From NCBI GenBank assembly GCA_024404875.1, contig JAKSPK010000016.1, positions 1-43,478 on the forward strand: a stretch of DNA of 43,478 nucleotides. The letters run 5' to 3'. Source of the stretch: Oscillospiraceae bacterium. GTDB taxonomy: Bacteria > Bacillota > Clostridia > Oscillospirales > Ruminococcaceae. The notes under the pieces were generated by a model that worked only from the letters and a program-made list of their open reading frames with translations, was not told the origin of the DNA and ran no database searches. The first letter of the stretch is position 1; each line of letters opens with the position of its first letter. The position numbers and the translations under genes are program-made. This document shows positions 1 to 8,523 of this stretch, piece by piece.

Positions 1-11
1 TTCAAAAATGC

Positions 12-17
12 TATAAT
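12..17 (+). promoter_or_regulatory. -10 box of promoter for the first gene
   Basis: A perfect TATAAT hexamer lies about 60 bases upstream of the start codon at 80. The matching -35 box would fall before the window begins, so only half of the promoter can be seen. Confidence 0.55.
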
Positions 18-79
18 GAGCTTATAAATTTGATGATTCTGTGAAAGTGCACAGGGTCTCATGTATGGAGGAAAATACT

Positions 80-811
80 ATGAAGATCAAGTCTGTTATC
101 GCAGCTGTTGCTGCAAGCGCGATCGCAGTGATCGCTGCTGCTCCGATGAGCGCATCTGCTGATGCTGCAAAGCTGAAGGAGATTACCGGCATCACATTCT
201 ACATCACCTGCCCGACTGCTGCTACTGCAGATGCTGAGGGCGCTCTGCCGTGGTACGGCGGTGCTTTCGGTGTCAACTCTGACAGCACCGGCTGGTCTAC
301 TGTTCAGTGGGCTGTGAACGAGGATCCGCTCGGCGACGGCAAGGTTGCTGCTGAGAAGATCGACGACACACACTATAAGGTCACTTGGACTGATAAGCTG
401 TTCACCGGTGAGGAGACCTGGGCACAGGCTGTTTACCAGAGCTATGGCCCGGCTGACACCAAGCTGGAGAAGGTCACCCTCGAGGGCGTAAATGTTGATA
501 TCACCGAGATTGATGCTCCGGATGCAAAGGGCGCAACCGCATATCTGTTCGGCGATTCTCAGGATGGCAACTGGCACGGTGTGTTCAATGACGAGGCTGA
601 GCCGACTGAAGGTACCACCACTACTGCTGCTGGTGAGAACAACGGCACAACAACTGCTGCTGCTTCCGGCAACAAGACCACTACCGCTGCTTCCGGCTCG
701 AAGGGTAACACCACCACTGCTACCAAGACCGGTGATGCAGGTGTTGGCGTTGTCGTTGCAGGTCTGACACTCGCAGGCGCAGCTGCTCTCATCGCTCGCA
801 AGAAGCACTAA
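80..811 (+). CDS. Exported protein with Thr-rich stalk and C-terminal anchor-like tail, function unknown
   Basis: The 243-residue protein starts at the ATG at 80, 6 bases after a GGAGGAAA ribosome binding site; an in-frame ATG at 41 lacks one. An N-terminal signal peptide (MKIKSVIAAVAAS, then Ala-rich, with cleavage likely after ASA near residue 27) is followed by a Trp-rich globular region (about 30-170) that I do not recognise. It could be a beta-sandwich binding module. A low-complexity Thr/Ala/Gly stalk (about 175-215) leads to KTGDAGVG, one hydrophobic segment and the basic tail ARKKH. This is the layout of a sortase substrate, but a proper LPXTG motif is absent, so wall anchoring is an inference; simple membrane anchoring is the alternative. 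A terminator follows, so it is probably monocistronic. Confidence 0.85.
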   Translation: MKIKSVIAAVAASAIAVIAAAPMSASADAAKLKEITGITFYITCPTAATADAEGALPWYGGAFGVNSDSTGWSTVQWAVNEDPLGDGKVAAEKIDDTHYKVTWTDKLFTGEETWAQAVYQSYGPADTKLEKVTLEGVNVDITEIDAPDAKGATAYLFGDSQDGNWHGVFNDEAEPTEGTTTTAAGENNGTTTAAASGNKTTTAASGSKGNTTTATKTGDAGVGVVVAGLTLAGAAALIARKKH

Positions 812-849
812 TCAATAGGATTGCTGAAGCAATCGGAAACATGACGCAC

Positions 850-886
850 ACGAATGCCCTCTGCAATCCGCAGGGGCATTCGTTTT
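850..886 (+). terminator. Rho-independent terminator of the first gene
   Basis: A hairpin with a 14-bp stem (ACGAATGCC.../...GGCATTCGT, one bulged base, 5-base loop) is followed by TTTT. Confidence 0.85.
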
Positions 887-920
887 AGAAAAATAATTTT
901 ATTTGATGGAGGAAAGAAAA

Positions 921-1826
921 ATGCGTATGAAGAAAGCACTGGCTGTTCTCTCCGCAGCGCTGATGCTCGGTGCAATGGCATCCTGCGGCAAGGACACAAG
1001 CGGCACAACCGAAAGCAAGAGCGATTCCGGCGAATCCTCTGAAGCTGTTACAACAGTCGCGGAGGAAGCAGAAAGCTCCGAGGAGGAGACCTCTGCTGAG
1101 GAAAGCTCCGAGGAGGAGAACAAGGAGCCCCCGACAAGAGAAGTCGGCGAGGTTGACGAAAATGCGATCACCTTTGATGACGGCGATCTGCACACTGCTC
1201 ATCAGATGGGCGGCGGCGGCGATGAAACCGATATTGAGGTTTCCGTTGAGGATCTTGACGGCGACAAGAAGCTGAAGATTCATGCGGTTCGCGCAGAAGA
1301 GGGTAAGGATTACGGCGTTGTGAAGCTGGTCTTTAATCTGCCTGAAATGCTCGGTGTGGAGAATGTCGGCAATATTGGCCACATTTCCATTGATTTCACC
1401 TGCATTGCAAATGAGACCTGGAAGAACGATGACGGCTCTGAATCGCTGGTCGTTGGAAACTTCCTCGGCGCACTCGCGGGCAATATCGCTTCCGAAAAGG
1501 GCACCGATGAGGAGGGCAACCTCATTCAGAATACCTGGGCAAACCACTATGAGTTCGCATATGACGACTGGGATAACGGCGAGCATACATGGCGCTGCGA
1601 GACCGATATTCCGGCACTGCTCCCTGCAAACGGCTATGCTGCAAACGATGAGGGCACTACGCTCGTCATCATGCGCTGGGGTCAGAAGAATGATGTTGAT
1701 ATCTATATCGACAACCTGACCTTCTTCGATAAGGACGGCAATTCTATGCCGATCGTCGGCGGCGGTACAGCAACGGCTGAGGAGGAGGCTTCTGAGGCTG
1801 CTCCTGAGGAAGCTGCGGAAGAGTAA
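921..1826 (+). CDS. Putative lipoprotein, function unknown
   Basis: The start is the ATG at 921, preceded by GGAGGAAAG at a good distance; the in-frame ATG at 903 lies upstream of this site. The 301-residue protein has a short lipoprotein signal peptide with Cys22 as likely lipidation site (MASC, a weak lipobox). A Ser/Glu-rich disordered linker (about 25-75) and an acidic Glu/Ala tail (about 285-301) flank a central domain of about 200 residues rich in Trp, Asp and beta-type segments. The central part resembles carbohydrate-binding beta-sandwich modules in composition, but I cannot name a family. It follows the wall-anchor-like gene with a terminator in between, so transcription is probably separate. 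Confidence 0.85.
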   Translation: MRMKKALAVLSAALMLGAMASCGKDTSGTTESKSDSGESSEAVTTVAEEAESSEEETSAEESSEEENKEPPTREVGEVDENAITFDDGDLHTAHQMGGGGDETDIEVSVEDLDGDKKLKIHAVRAEEGKDYGVVKLVFNLPEMLGVENVGNIGHISIDFTCIANETWKNDDGSESLVVGNFLGALAGNIASEKGTDEEGNLIQNTWANHYEFAYDDWDNGEHTWRCETDIPALLPANGYAANDEGTTLVIMRWGQKNDVDIYIDNLTFFDKDGNSMPIVGGGTATAEEEASEAAPEEAAEE

Positions 1827-1839
1827 TCATCACATACTC

Positions 1840-1874
1840 AAAGAGGGAAGACACGCTTGTGCCTTCCCTCTTTT
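1840..1874. terminator. Bidirectional terminator
   Basis: AAAGAGGGAAG pairs with CTTCCCTCTTT around a small inner CAC/GTG stem; the T-runs on both strands suit the two convergent genes that end here. Confidence 0.85.
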
Positions 1875-1875
1875 G

Positions 1876-2457
1876 CTATTCGGTCAGATATTCCGCGAGT
1901 AGCAGATAAATCAGCATCGCGCTGAGCGAGAGGTTGCACAGCGAATTGCCATACATCCATAGTGAAATCAGTGCGATAGCTGCCGTGCAGAGCGCATGCA
2001 GGATCCAGCGCGGCAATTCAGGCGAATGCGGCAGAAAGCGCTGCTCTAACGCGGCATAGAGCAGTGTGCCGCCGTCCGTACTCCGGCAGGGGAGCAGATT
2101 GAACAGACAGAGTGAGAGATTCGCGGCAGCAGTACCCTGCATTCCGGCTGCGAGAAATCCTCCTGCACAGAGCAGATTTGCAAAAGGTCCTGCCAGCAGG
2201 ATTACTGCAAATGTCCGCAGGGGCATAACGGCGGTGTCAGCGGCTGTCAGCTGCAATCCTGCTGCGGAGATCCGAAGCGAAAGCGGCTTTCGGCGTATGA
2301 CTGCGATCGCTGTCAGATGTGCCGCTTCATGCAGCAGTCCGGCTGCGGCTGTCTGCATGACTGCGTGAGGCGGCAATACGAGCAGCAGCAGTGCAAGCAA
2401 TGCAGGAGCAGTGAAGTCCACCGCAATCGTCATGCCGAGAATATGGAAGTAAACCAT
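1876..2457 (-). CDS. M50 family site-2-type intramembrane metalloprotease (SpoIVFB-like)
   Basis: The 193-residue, highly hydrophobic protein carries the zinc motif HEAAH (43-47), the AGPxxN segment typical of the family (89-94), and NLLPxxxxDGG with the third zinc ligand Asp128. Members cleave membrane-bound substrates within the bilayer; SpoIVFB activates pro-sigma-K during sporulation. I chose the ATG at 2457 because the hydrophobic family domain starts there and it overlaps the end of the upstream small gene by 28 bases; the reading frame stays open upstream to 2538. Its Shine-Dalgarno is weak, which suggests translational coupling. The assignment to the M50 family is firm; the substrate and a sporulation role are inferred only. 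Confidence 0.8.
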   Translation of the reverse strand: MVYFHILGMTIAVDFTAPALLALLLLVLPPHAVMQTAAAGLLHEAAHLTAIAVIRRKPLSLRISAAGLQLTAADTAVMPLRTFAVILLAGPFANLLCAGGFLAAGMQGTAAANLSLCLFNLLPCRSTDGGTLLYAALEQRFLPHSPELPRWILHALCTAAIALISLWMYGNSLCNLSLSAMLIYLLLAEYLTE

Positions 2458-2651
2458 TCCGAGACCGTTTGCACAAGCGATTCCAGCGTCGGACTGCGTT
2501 CTAAAATGCCGTGCAGCTCCGCCAGCAATTCCGCACAATACTCAGGTGCGCAGATATTCAGCACGACAATCCCGATTGCGATCGTAATGACCATGATCCC
2601 CTGCGCTGCGATAATATCATGGAGCGGCTCGCGCTCCGGCAGTTCTTCCAT
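2430..2651 (-). CDS. Small single-span membrane protein upstream of the M50 protease
   Basis: This 73-residue frame has a strong purine-rich ribosome binding site (GAGGGGGCGGG) just before its ATG, one hydrophobic segment (about 17-33, IMVITIAIGIVVLNI) and a C-terminal amphipathic stretch. It overlaps the start of the M50 protease by 28 bases. In spore formers the M50 protease SpoIVFB is paired with an upstream-encoded membrane regulator (SpoIVFA); this protein holds the same genetic position but lacks the M23-like domain, so any equivalence is a guess from position. Confidence 0.6.
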   Translation of the reverse strand: MEELPEREPLHDIIAAQGIMVITIAIGIVVLNICAPEYCAELLAELHGILERSPTLESLVQTVSEWFTSIFSA

Positions 2652-2698
2652 ATTCCCGCCCCCTCTGCAAATTCATATGCGCGGCGACGGGAATATAT

Positions 2699-2733
2699 GC
2701 AAAAGAAACCGCCTGCTGAGCAGACGGTTTCTT
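2699..2733 (-). terminator. Terminator of the GH30 gene
   Basis: On the minus strand AAAGAAACCG-T-CTGC loops to GCAG-G-CGGTTTCTTTTG, directly after the stop of the GH30 enzyme gene. Confidence 0.8.
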
Positions 2734-2737
2734 TGTA

Positions 2738-5620
2738 TTATGCTTTGAAGATCATGCGGACGAAGTTGTAAACATGTGCACGGATGCAGTTGTCACCGTG
2801 ATAGCCGCCGTTCACAACGTGCCAGATATTCGGGGTGCCGGCTTTGTCGAAGTTATCGTGATAGCCTTGCGGTGTTTGCAGTCCGACTGTCTGGTCATTC
2901 GTACCGCCGGTGATGAGAACCAGCGACGGGGCTGCTTCTTCGCTCGCCCATGCCCACGGGCCGCCGACGCCGGGAGCTGCACAGATGGCACCGACATAGC
3001 CGAATTTGTCAGGGTACTTGATTCCGATTTGCAGCGACTCTCTGCCGCCCATCGAGAAGCCAGTGACTGCGGTATTGGCACGGCCTGTTGCGACGCTGTA
3101 CTTGCTCTCAATATGCGGCATCAGGCTGTCAACGATATCGTCAACAAATGCGTCATATGCTATATTGCTTTCATTGTTCATGCCGCTCGGGCCGTTCATC
3201 GTTGCGCTCGTAAACACAAGCGGGACAACGACGATCATTTCTTTTGCCTCGCCCGCCGCGATCGCGTTGGTGATGATCTCTCTGGTCGGGATCGGCGGAT
3301 TGTTGCCGGTGAGGATCATGCGGTCCTCGTCCTCATAGTAGCCGTGCAGGAGATACAGCACCGGATACTTTTTGTTCGGATCGTAATTCGCGGGGAGCAT
3401 GATGTTGTAAGGCTTATTCTTCTTCGCGGTTTGGGAGTAATAGGTTTCCTTCTTGATCTCGGGATATTTGACGCCTGCTTTCTGCGAGCGTTCGGATTCG
3501 GGTTCAACCTCTTTCAGGGTATTCTTGACGGCTGAGGTGTAAACGGAGATGGTGCGCATCGCTGCCTGCGGCTGCTCCTTCTGCTCCGGGAAATCCTTTG
3601 TCTGGCCGGTCAGATACTGAACATACCAGTCAAGATCGTCGTGATCAACGGTGCCGCTGTAATTCACATCTGCACATTTCTGCTGTGTGCTGTTTGCGAA
3701 TTTATCGCGGATGCCGAGCTTCGCGAGTGAGAGGTCTGCTGAGGTGATGAGGCCGTCGCCGTTAAGATCGCCGAGCTTATAGTTTATCTGTTCCGGCACA
3801 TCCGGATGCGGACCGTCAATGACTTTGCCCTCGGGCGCACCGATGACTTCATCGACAAAGAAGCTGGTGGTTGTACCGTCTTCACCATCGGTTTCAAAAT
3901 AGAACTGGATATCCTGCGCACCGGCGGGAATGGTATAGCTGGTATTGGAGAGCTGCGTCCATTCGCCCTTCGGAACGAGTTGTGTGTCGATCTTATCGTA
4001 AGTCGTCGTTCCGTTGAGGGAATACTGGATGGAGAAGTGCATCTTTTCGACATCATTGGTATTTTGCTTGACGACTGCACTGAAGCTGTAGGGCTGGCCT
4101 GCCTTGAATGCGCTGGGCATGGTGTGCGTTGCGCCGTTCCATGTTGCGGTGCGCTCTGTGCACTCGAGCGACTGATTGCCAGCGAAATGTTCAGTGGAGG
4201 AAACTGCAACGGACGCGGTGCGGCCGGTGAAGCCCTCAGAACCCTTTTCAAAGGTGTAGTGGAAGAGATAGCCGTCCGGATCCGGTTCCGGTTCGCCTGC
4301 GTTGACAACGAAGGTCGTGACAGACTGTGCCGGAAGCTTTGCTGTGAAGCCGGAGTCAACGACGCTGGCAACGGAGCAGGAACGGAAATTCTCGGTCGAA
4401 GTGGAGTGCCAGGCCTTGACTTCAGAGACCTTTTCACCGCCGGAGAGTGTGAAGTTCTGCGTGACTTCGCTCGAACCCTTGTTGATCGCGACAACTGCAA
4501 CGCTGCCGTCCTCGTTCTTGTATGCGGAGCAAAGGACATTGCTGCTCGGCTGCTCGGTTGTCTCAAGGCGGTATGCACCCGGACGCACCCATTTGGAATA
4601 CTGTGCCATTGCTGCACCACGCTTGGAGACTCTGCCGTCATCCCACAGGAAGCTGTACTGGCGGCGAATGTACCACCAGACATATGCGCTCATGTTGCCG
4701 ACGACCAGTGCATTGTGGATGTTCTCAGCTGCCTGGAGTGCCTGCGACCAGATATCAGCGGAGTTCGCATCGGAGTTCGGGACATAGACCTCTGTCATCC
4801 AGATCTCCTTGCCGCAGCTTTCCAGCTCCGGGAAGTCCATCTGGCTGCGCTGCGTGCCGTAGAAGTGTGTACCGAACAGATCGCAGTTCGCAAATGCCGC
4901 CGAATTGGCGAGGATCTTTTTGTAATAGGTCTTGCCGTGATCGCCGGAGCTGTACTGGAAGCTCTCAGGCGACATCAGCTTGGCATTGGTGCCTTCCTTG
5001 ACGGCCTTGCCGTAATTCGCGATGAAGTTCGTCGCGCGATCCGGCGACCAGTATGTCCATTCAGATGACCAGTCCGGCTCGTTCTGCACGGAGATGGAAT
5101 ACAGGTTGACGCCCTGCCCCTCGCAGTACTTGACGAAGCTGTTGAGGTGCTGTGCGTACTGGGCCTCGGCACCGTTGTTCAGCACATACAGGCCGGAGGT
5201 GTGGCCCTTGCCGCCCGCGCTGCGCATACTTGCCGGCGGGTTCCACGGCGTTGCAAAAACGGTCGCGCCGAGCGCCTGTGCGCGCTTCGCGGTCGGGATC
5301 GCGTTGCCCCATGCGTTCTTGTCATCGCTGACGAAGATACGCAGGATGGTGAGGCCGAGCTCGTTTTCACCGTTTCCGAATGCCGTCTGCACCTGCTCGG
5401 CAGTCATGTCGCCCTTGGCGCCGTACTGCGTATTGACGGACTGCCATTCCGGATGGTTCATGCCGCCGAAGCCGCGGATGTACTGATGTGTTTTGCCTGT
5501 GTCGATGGTGCAGTCGGCACCAAAGACCTTGAGCGCGGAGTCCGGCATGATCGTCAGACCTGAAAGCAGCATGATGCCGCTCAGCGCTGCCGCAGCAGCT
5601 TGCTTGAGTTGCTTCTTCAT
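2738..5620 (-). CDS. Multimodular xylanase/esterase: GH30 (subfamily 8-like), CBM22, dockerin, CE1 esterase
   Basis: The 960-residue secreted enzyme starts at the ATG at 5620 behind AGGGGG; an in-frame extension to 5719 has no signal peptide logic. Signal peptide about 1-35. GH30 domain about 36-440: acid/base Glu181 in SVQNEPDW, nucleophile Glu277 in WMTEVY, and WWYIRRQYSF (315-324), whose arginine matches the glucuronic-acid-contacting residue of glucuronoxylanases. CBM22-like module about 451-595. Dockerin about 612-675 with two calcium loops (GDLNGDGLITSADL; ADVNYSGTVDHDDL). CE1 esterase about 720-960: Ser856 in GFSMGG, Asp909, His941, the fold of feruloyl and acetyl-xylan esterases. The enzyme would cut glucuronoxylan and remove ester groups while bound to a scaffoldin. 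The internal position of the dockerin is unusual. Confidence 0.95.
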   Translation of the reverse strand: MKKQLKQAAAAALSGIMLLSGLTIMPDSALKVFGADCTIDTGKTHQYIRGFGGMNHPEWQSVNTQYGAKGDMTAEQVQTAFGNGENELGLTILRIFVSDDKNAWGNAIPTAKRAQALGATVFATPWNPPASMRSAGGKGHTSGLYVLNNGAEAQYAQHLNSFVKYCEGQGVNLYSISVQNEPDWSSEWTYWSPDRATNFIANYGKAVKEGTNAKLMSPESFQYSSGDHGKTYYKKILANSAAFANCDLFGTHFYGTQRSQMDFPELESCGKEIWMTEVYVPNSDANSADIWSQALQAAENIHNALVVGNMSAYVWWYIRRQYSFLWDDGRVSKRGAAMAQYSKWVRPGAYRLETTEQPSSNVLCSAYKNEDGSVAVVAINKGSSEVTQNFTLSGGEKVSEVKAWHSTSTENFRSCSVASVVDSGFTAKLPAQSVTTFVVNAGEPEPDPDGYLFHYTFEKGSEGFTGRTASVAVSSTEHFAGNQSLECTERTATWNGATHTMPSAFKAGQPYSFSAVVKQNTNDVEKMHFSIQYSLNGTTTYDKIDTQLVPKGEWTQLSNTSYTIPAGAQDIQFYFETDGEDGTTTSFFVDEVIGAPEGKVIDGPHPDVPEQINYKLGDLNGDGLITSADLSLAKLGIRDKFANSTQQKCADVNYSGTVDHDDLDWYVQYLTGQTKDFPEQKEQPQAAMRTISVYTSAVKNTLKEVEPESERSQKAGVKYPEIKKETYYSQTAKKNKPYNIMLPANYDPNKKYPVLYLLHGYYEDEDRMILTGNNPPIPTREIITNAIAAGEAKEMIVVVPLVFTSATMNGPSGMNNESNIAYDAFVDDIVDSLMPHIESKYSVATGRANTAVTGFSMGGRESLQIGIKYPDKFGYVGAICAAPGVGGPWAWASEEAAPSLVLITGGTNDQTVGLQTPQGYHDNFDKAGTPNIWHVVNGGYHGDNCIRAHVYNFVRMIFKA

Positions 5621-5733
5621 ATGAAATTCCCCCTGTTTAGTTTGGCGGCAGATTATTTGATCCTTCTGTTTTGGATGCATCGGCGTTAGGCCGCCGTCCG
5701 CATCTATTCTTTTGGACATCCTACCGCATTATC

Positions 5734-5762
5734 ATCATATCATATTCATGTACAGAAATCAA
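5734..5762 (-). promoter_or_regulatory. Promoter of the GH30 gene
   Basis: TTGATT and TATGAT are separated by 17 bases, about 110 bases upstream of the start codon. The leader contains a small CGGCG/CGCCG hairpin. Confidence 0.5.
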
Positions 5763-5826
5763 TACACATTTTGCAGATTCTAGTAAAAATATGAAGATGC
5801 CGCCGGTTGAAAAACGCAGCACACAG

Positions 5827-5866
5827 AAAAAAAGCCGCCAGTCATCAAACCGGCGGCTTTTTTGAA
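5827..5866 (-). terminator. Terminator of the NTF2-like protein operon (both strands possible)
   Basis: GCCGCC pairs with GGCGGC around a 12-base loop and is flanked by A-runs on one side and T-runs on the other, so it can act in either direction. The 86 bases between it and the stop codon at 5953 hold no recognisable feature. Confidence 0.75.
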
Positions 5867-5952
5867 TCTATTTAGGCAATACTGCACAGAACTATGCAGG
5901 CAGATATGCCGTCAAGCTGTTAGGCAAGCATTGTGACGATGCAGGCAATCTA

Positions 5953-7422
5953 TTACGGGAACAGTTCAAAACCGGAGCAATACCAGCCGAAGCCGTTATT
6001 GACGAGGACAAAGCGGATTGTGACGATATAATCGTTGACCGCGACCTTGCCGATTGTCGATTCGATATGCACATCCGCAGTGCAGAGATTGTCGGAGTAT
6101 TTCCGCAGATGCTGTACTTCAATCACATGATCTTCACGCATATTCGGATCGTTATTGTACCAGACGTCGCCGGAGATCCTATTCATGAGATTGGCAAAAT
6201 CCGAACCGGGGAGCATATAGTTCGAGAGGTTCGCAAGATTCACTTCAACGGTGCAGTGTGTGTTGATGACATAATCCATATACGCATGGGTGAGCTTGTC
6301 AATCCGATCGAGCAATGCCTCATCCGGATTCGGCTCATCCGCGTGCGGGAAAACAAATTCCTGTCTTGCGGCATTGGGATCCGGCTCGGTCTCAGCGGTG
6401 AGCGTTCTGCCGGCGGAGTCGATTGCTTCGATCTTCGGAGAGAGGAACAGTCCGGTGATCTCACAGGTCTTGGCAGACGGCTGATTGGCGTAGCCCAGCT
6501 CGGTCGGTGTCAGCTTCAGCTCTGCATCGGTCTCGGTAAAGAGGTTCTCCTCGATCTCAATGCCGTTGATTGTCACTTTTGCATCGGACGGTGCAGTGAT
6601 GACCGCGGTATAGGCCGGCTTCGCACTGATATTCATGACTGAGACCGGTGCGCCGACCTGCCAGAGCGGGAGACTGTAATGCTCTGTCCAGCCGGAGCGT
6701 TCAAGCGCGACAGTTGCGATTGCTTCCCCATTGCGGAGAATATAGTAATTCGGGCGGGTATTGCTGTAATCTGCGGCCTTCTGCCAGCTGTATTTTGCAG
6801 AATCGTCCACGGAAACCTTCAGCTCATCGTCGAGCATATCGGGTGCTTCGTATTCTGAGAGCTGCAGTCCGGCGGAAGCCTGCTTGACCATATCAGCATA
6901 GAGCCCGTCGGTGAGATTGGAAATATATTCCTCGATTTTGTACTGCGGCTGCGAGGCTTCGCGTTCAGCAAGATAGGTCTTGGAACGTTTCACCAGAGCC
7001 TGAATGACAATCACAAAGATAATTACATAGATGACAAGGATGATGGCGAAAATGATTGAGCTGAGATAAGGAATCCGGCGCGCAGCGGATGTGCTGCGGC
7101 GGCTGGATGCGCGGCGGGAGCGGCTTTGCGGTGCCCGGCGGCGCTGCTGATCGGATGCAGAACGCGAACCAGCGGATCTTCTGCGTGCAGCGGATTCTGC
7201 TGTATCGGGAATGCGGTGTCTGCGCTCCGATGCGGGGCTGCCGTCAGGCCGGCGTCTGCGATCGGGTGCGGATTTGCCGTCAGGTCGGCGCCGCTGCTCT
7301 GCGGCATTCCGTGTGCCATCTGCGGAACGCCTTCTGTGAGCGGCATCTGGATAGCGGTGAGCGCGGGATTTGGCGCTGCGGTCTTCCGAGACCGGGCGCT
7401 GCTTCTTCTGTTGTTCTTCCAC
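5953..7422 (-). CDS. Membrane-anchored protein with Arg-rich cytoplasmic region and C-terminal NTF2-like domain
   Basis: I place the start at the GTG at 7422: AAAGGAG lies 9 bases upstream and the previous gene ends only 19 bases away, giving 489 residues; a longer open frame to 7611 overlaps the upstream gene. Residues 1-115 are extremely Arg/Ser/Ala-rich and probably disordered and cytoplasmic. One transmembrane helix follows (about 118-143, SIIFAIILVIYVIIFVIVI). The exterior part has beta-rich repeats (about 225-345) and a C-terminal domain (about 370-489) that looks like an NTF2-fold. This arrangement recalls TcaA-type envelope proteins, though no zinc ribbon is present. Function not known; an operon with the phosphodiester glycosidase suggests an envelope role. 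Confidence 0.85.
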   Translation of the reverse strand: MEEQQKKQRPVSEDRSAKSRAHRYPDAAHRRRSADGTRNAAEQRRRPDGKSAPDRRRRPDGSPASERRHRIPDTAESAARRRSAGSRSASDQQRRRAPQSRSRRASSRRSTSAARRIPYLSSIIFAIILVIYVIIFVIVIQALVKRSKTYLAEREASQPQYKIEEYISNLTDGLYADMVKQASAGLQLSEYEAPDMLDDELKVSVDDSAKYSWQKAADYSNTRPNYYILRNGEAIATVALERSGWTEHYSLPLWQVGAPVSVMNISAKPAYTAVITAPSDAKVTINGIEIEENLFTETDAELKLTPTELGYANQPSAKTCEITGLFLSPKIEAIDSAGRTLTAETEPDPNAARQEFVFPHADEPNPDEALLDRIDKLTHAYMDYVINTHCTVEVNLANLSNYMLPGSDFANLMNRISGDVWYNNDPNMREDHVIEVQHLRKYSDNLCTADVHIESTIGKVAVNDYIVTIRFVLVNNGFGWYCSGFELFP

Positions 7423-7441
7423 TCGTGATCTCTCCTTTCGG

Positions 7442-8461
7442 TCAGCTTTCCGGTGCAACGAGCCAGCAGTTTGGCGTATTGCGCGCACCGTAGAGTGTCG
7501 AGACGATCGTGACCTGCTCGCCCTGATAATACATGACGGAGGAGGCGCCGCCGTCCATGTTGCTTGCTTCGACCATGCCGAGATCATAGCAGAAATCAAC
7601 GAGATCCGCATAATTGATGCCGATGCTCGTAAAGAGTCTTCCTTCGATCAGCAGGAGCATCATGGTGCCGTCCGCAGCCTGGCCAATGACCGTACGGGCA
7701 TTGAGACCGGTGTACATTCCGTCCATGTTGCGCTTTTCGCCGTTGTGGATCAGCGAGGGTCCGAAGCAGGCTGCATCGCGGATACCCATATCGAGCGCTT
7801 CCTGACCGGTGAGCCACTCGCAGTGGAGCTTGCCGTCCTTGTCGATGCCGCAGAGATCATAGGAGGTATTGAGATCGCCGAAGCAGAGATTGCCTTCGGA
7901 GATGACGATGCCGACAGGCTGGCCGCCGTTGCCCATGCCGTTCGGATCGACGAAGCCGTTCGCGTTGACGGCAGCGATTGCACCGTGCTCCTCGATCATG
8001 GTCGGGATCGGCTTGCCAGCGGAGGTTGGCATGCCGAGCGGACCCGAAACAGCGGTATAGACGCGGGAGGGATCCTTGACCTTGATGAGTTTGCCGCGGA
8101 AGAGCGGCTCACTGAATTCGATGATCTCGGTCTCAGGCTGTTCTTTGGGTGCGTCAGCGGCCGCTGCTACTGCATCTGACTGCAGCACGAGCTTTGCAGT
8201 TTCAGGCTCAGGCTGTTTGACCGGAGAAACGGAGGAATTCTTCGCCGCATCCGGATCCAGAACAGATTTCAGCGCTGCATTCTCACCCTGCTCACTGACT
8301 GCCTGTTCATATTGCTGTTTGGTTGACGGATACTCATCGCTGGAGGCGACTTTGCTCAGCTGCTTTCTGCCGTAGTTCACGAGGATCATCGTGATGATTG
8401 CAAGAACGATCAGCCTCACAAGAAATGTGAGCAATCCGTGTCTGCTGCGAGCTTTTGCCAT
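7442..8461 (-). CDS. Phosphodiester glycosidase family protein (NAGPA/DUF2233-like), membrane-anchored
   Basis: The 339-residue protein starts at the ATG at 8461 with GGAAGG upstream. An N-terminal basic stretch and one transmembrane helix (about 10-28) place the catalytic part outside the cell. The domain (about 110-338) shows NANGF, FGPSLIHNGEK, ARTVIGQAADG and NMDGGASSVMYYQG, the conserved blocks of the phosphodiester glycosidase family, which includes the human enzyme that uncovers GlcNAc-1-P diesters and bacterial exopolysaccharide or teichoic-acid-related proteins. The natural substrate is unknown. First gene of a two-gene operon with the NTF2-like protein. Confidence 0.9.
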   Translation of the reverse strand: MAKARSRHGLLTFLVRLIVLAIITMILVNYGRKQLSKVASSDEYPSTKQQYEQAVSEQGENAALKSVLDPDAAKNSSVSPVKQPEPETAKLVLQSDAVAAAADAPKEQPETEIIEFSEPLFRGKLIKVKDPSRVYTAVSGPLGMPTSAGKPIPTMIEEHGAIAAVNANGFVDPNGMGNGGQPVGIVISEGNLCFGDLNTSYDLCGIDKDGKLHCEWLTGQEALDMGIRDAACFGPSLIHNGEKRNMDGMYTGLNARTVIGQAADGTMMLLLIEGRLFTSIGINYADLVDFCYDLGMVEASNMDGGASSVMYYQGEQVTIVSTLYGARNTPNCWLVAPES

Positions 8462-8523
8462 CTGATTACCTTCCTTTTTTATATATTTTTTTGAGTGTTC
8501 CGGACTGTTATATTGTCCCTTTT

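Noticed and set aside
3806-5068. Long antisense frame (420 codons) opposite the GH30-CBM22 gene
   Set aside because: Shadow of a clear gene; translation lacks domains and start signals.
5867-5952. Short stretch whose plus-strand translation (NYAGRYAVKLLGKHCDDAG) looks protein-like
   Set aside because: No start codon or ribosome binding site, and it continues into antisense of the NTF2-like gene. It could be a gene remnant but cannot be supported.
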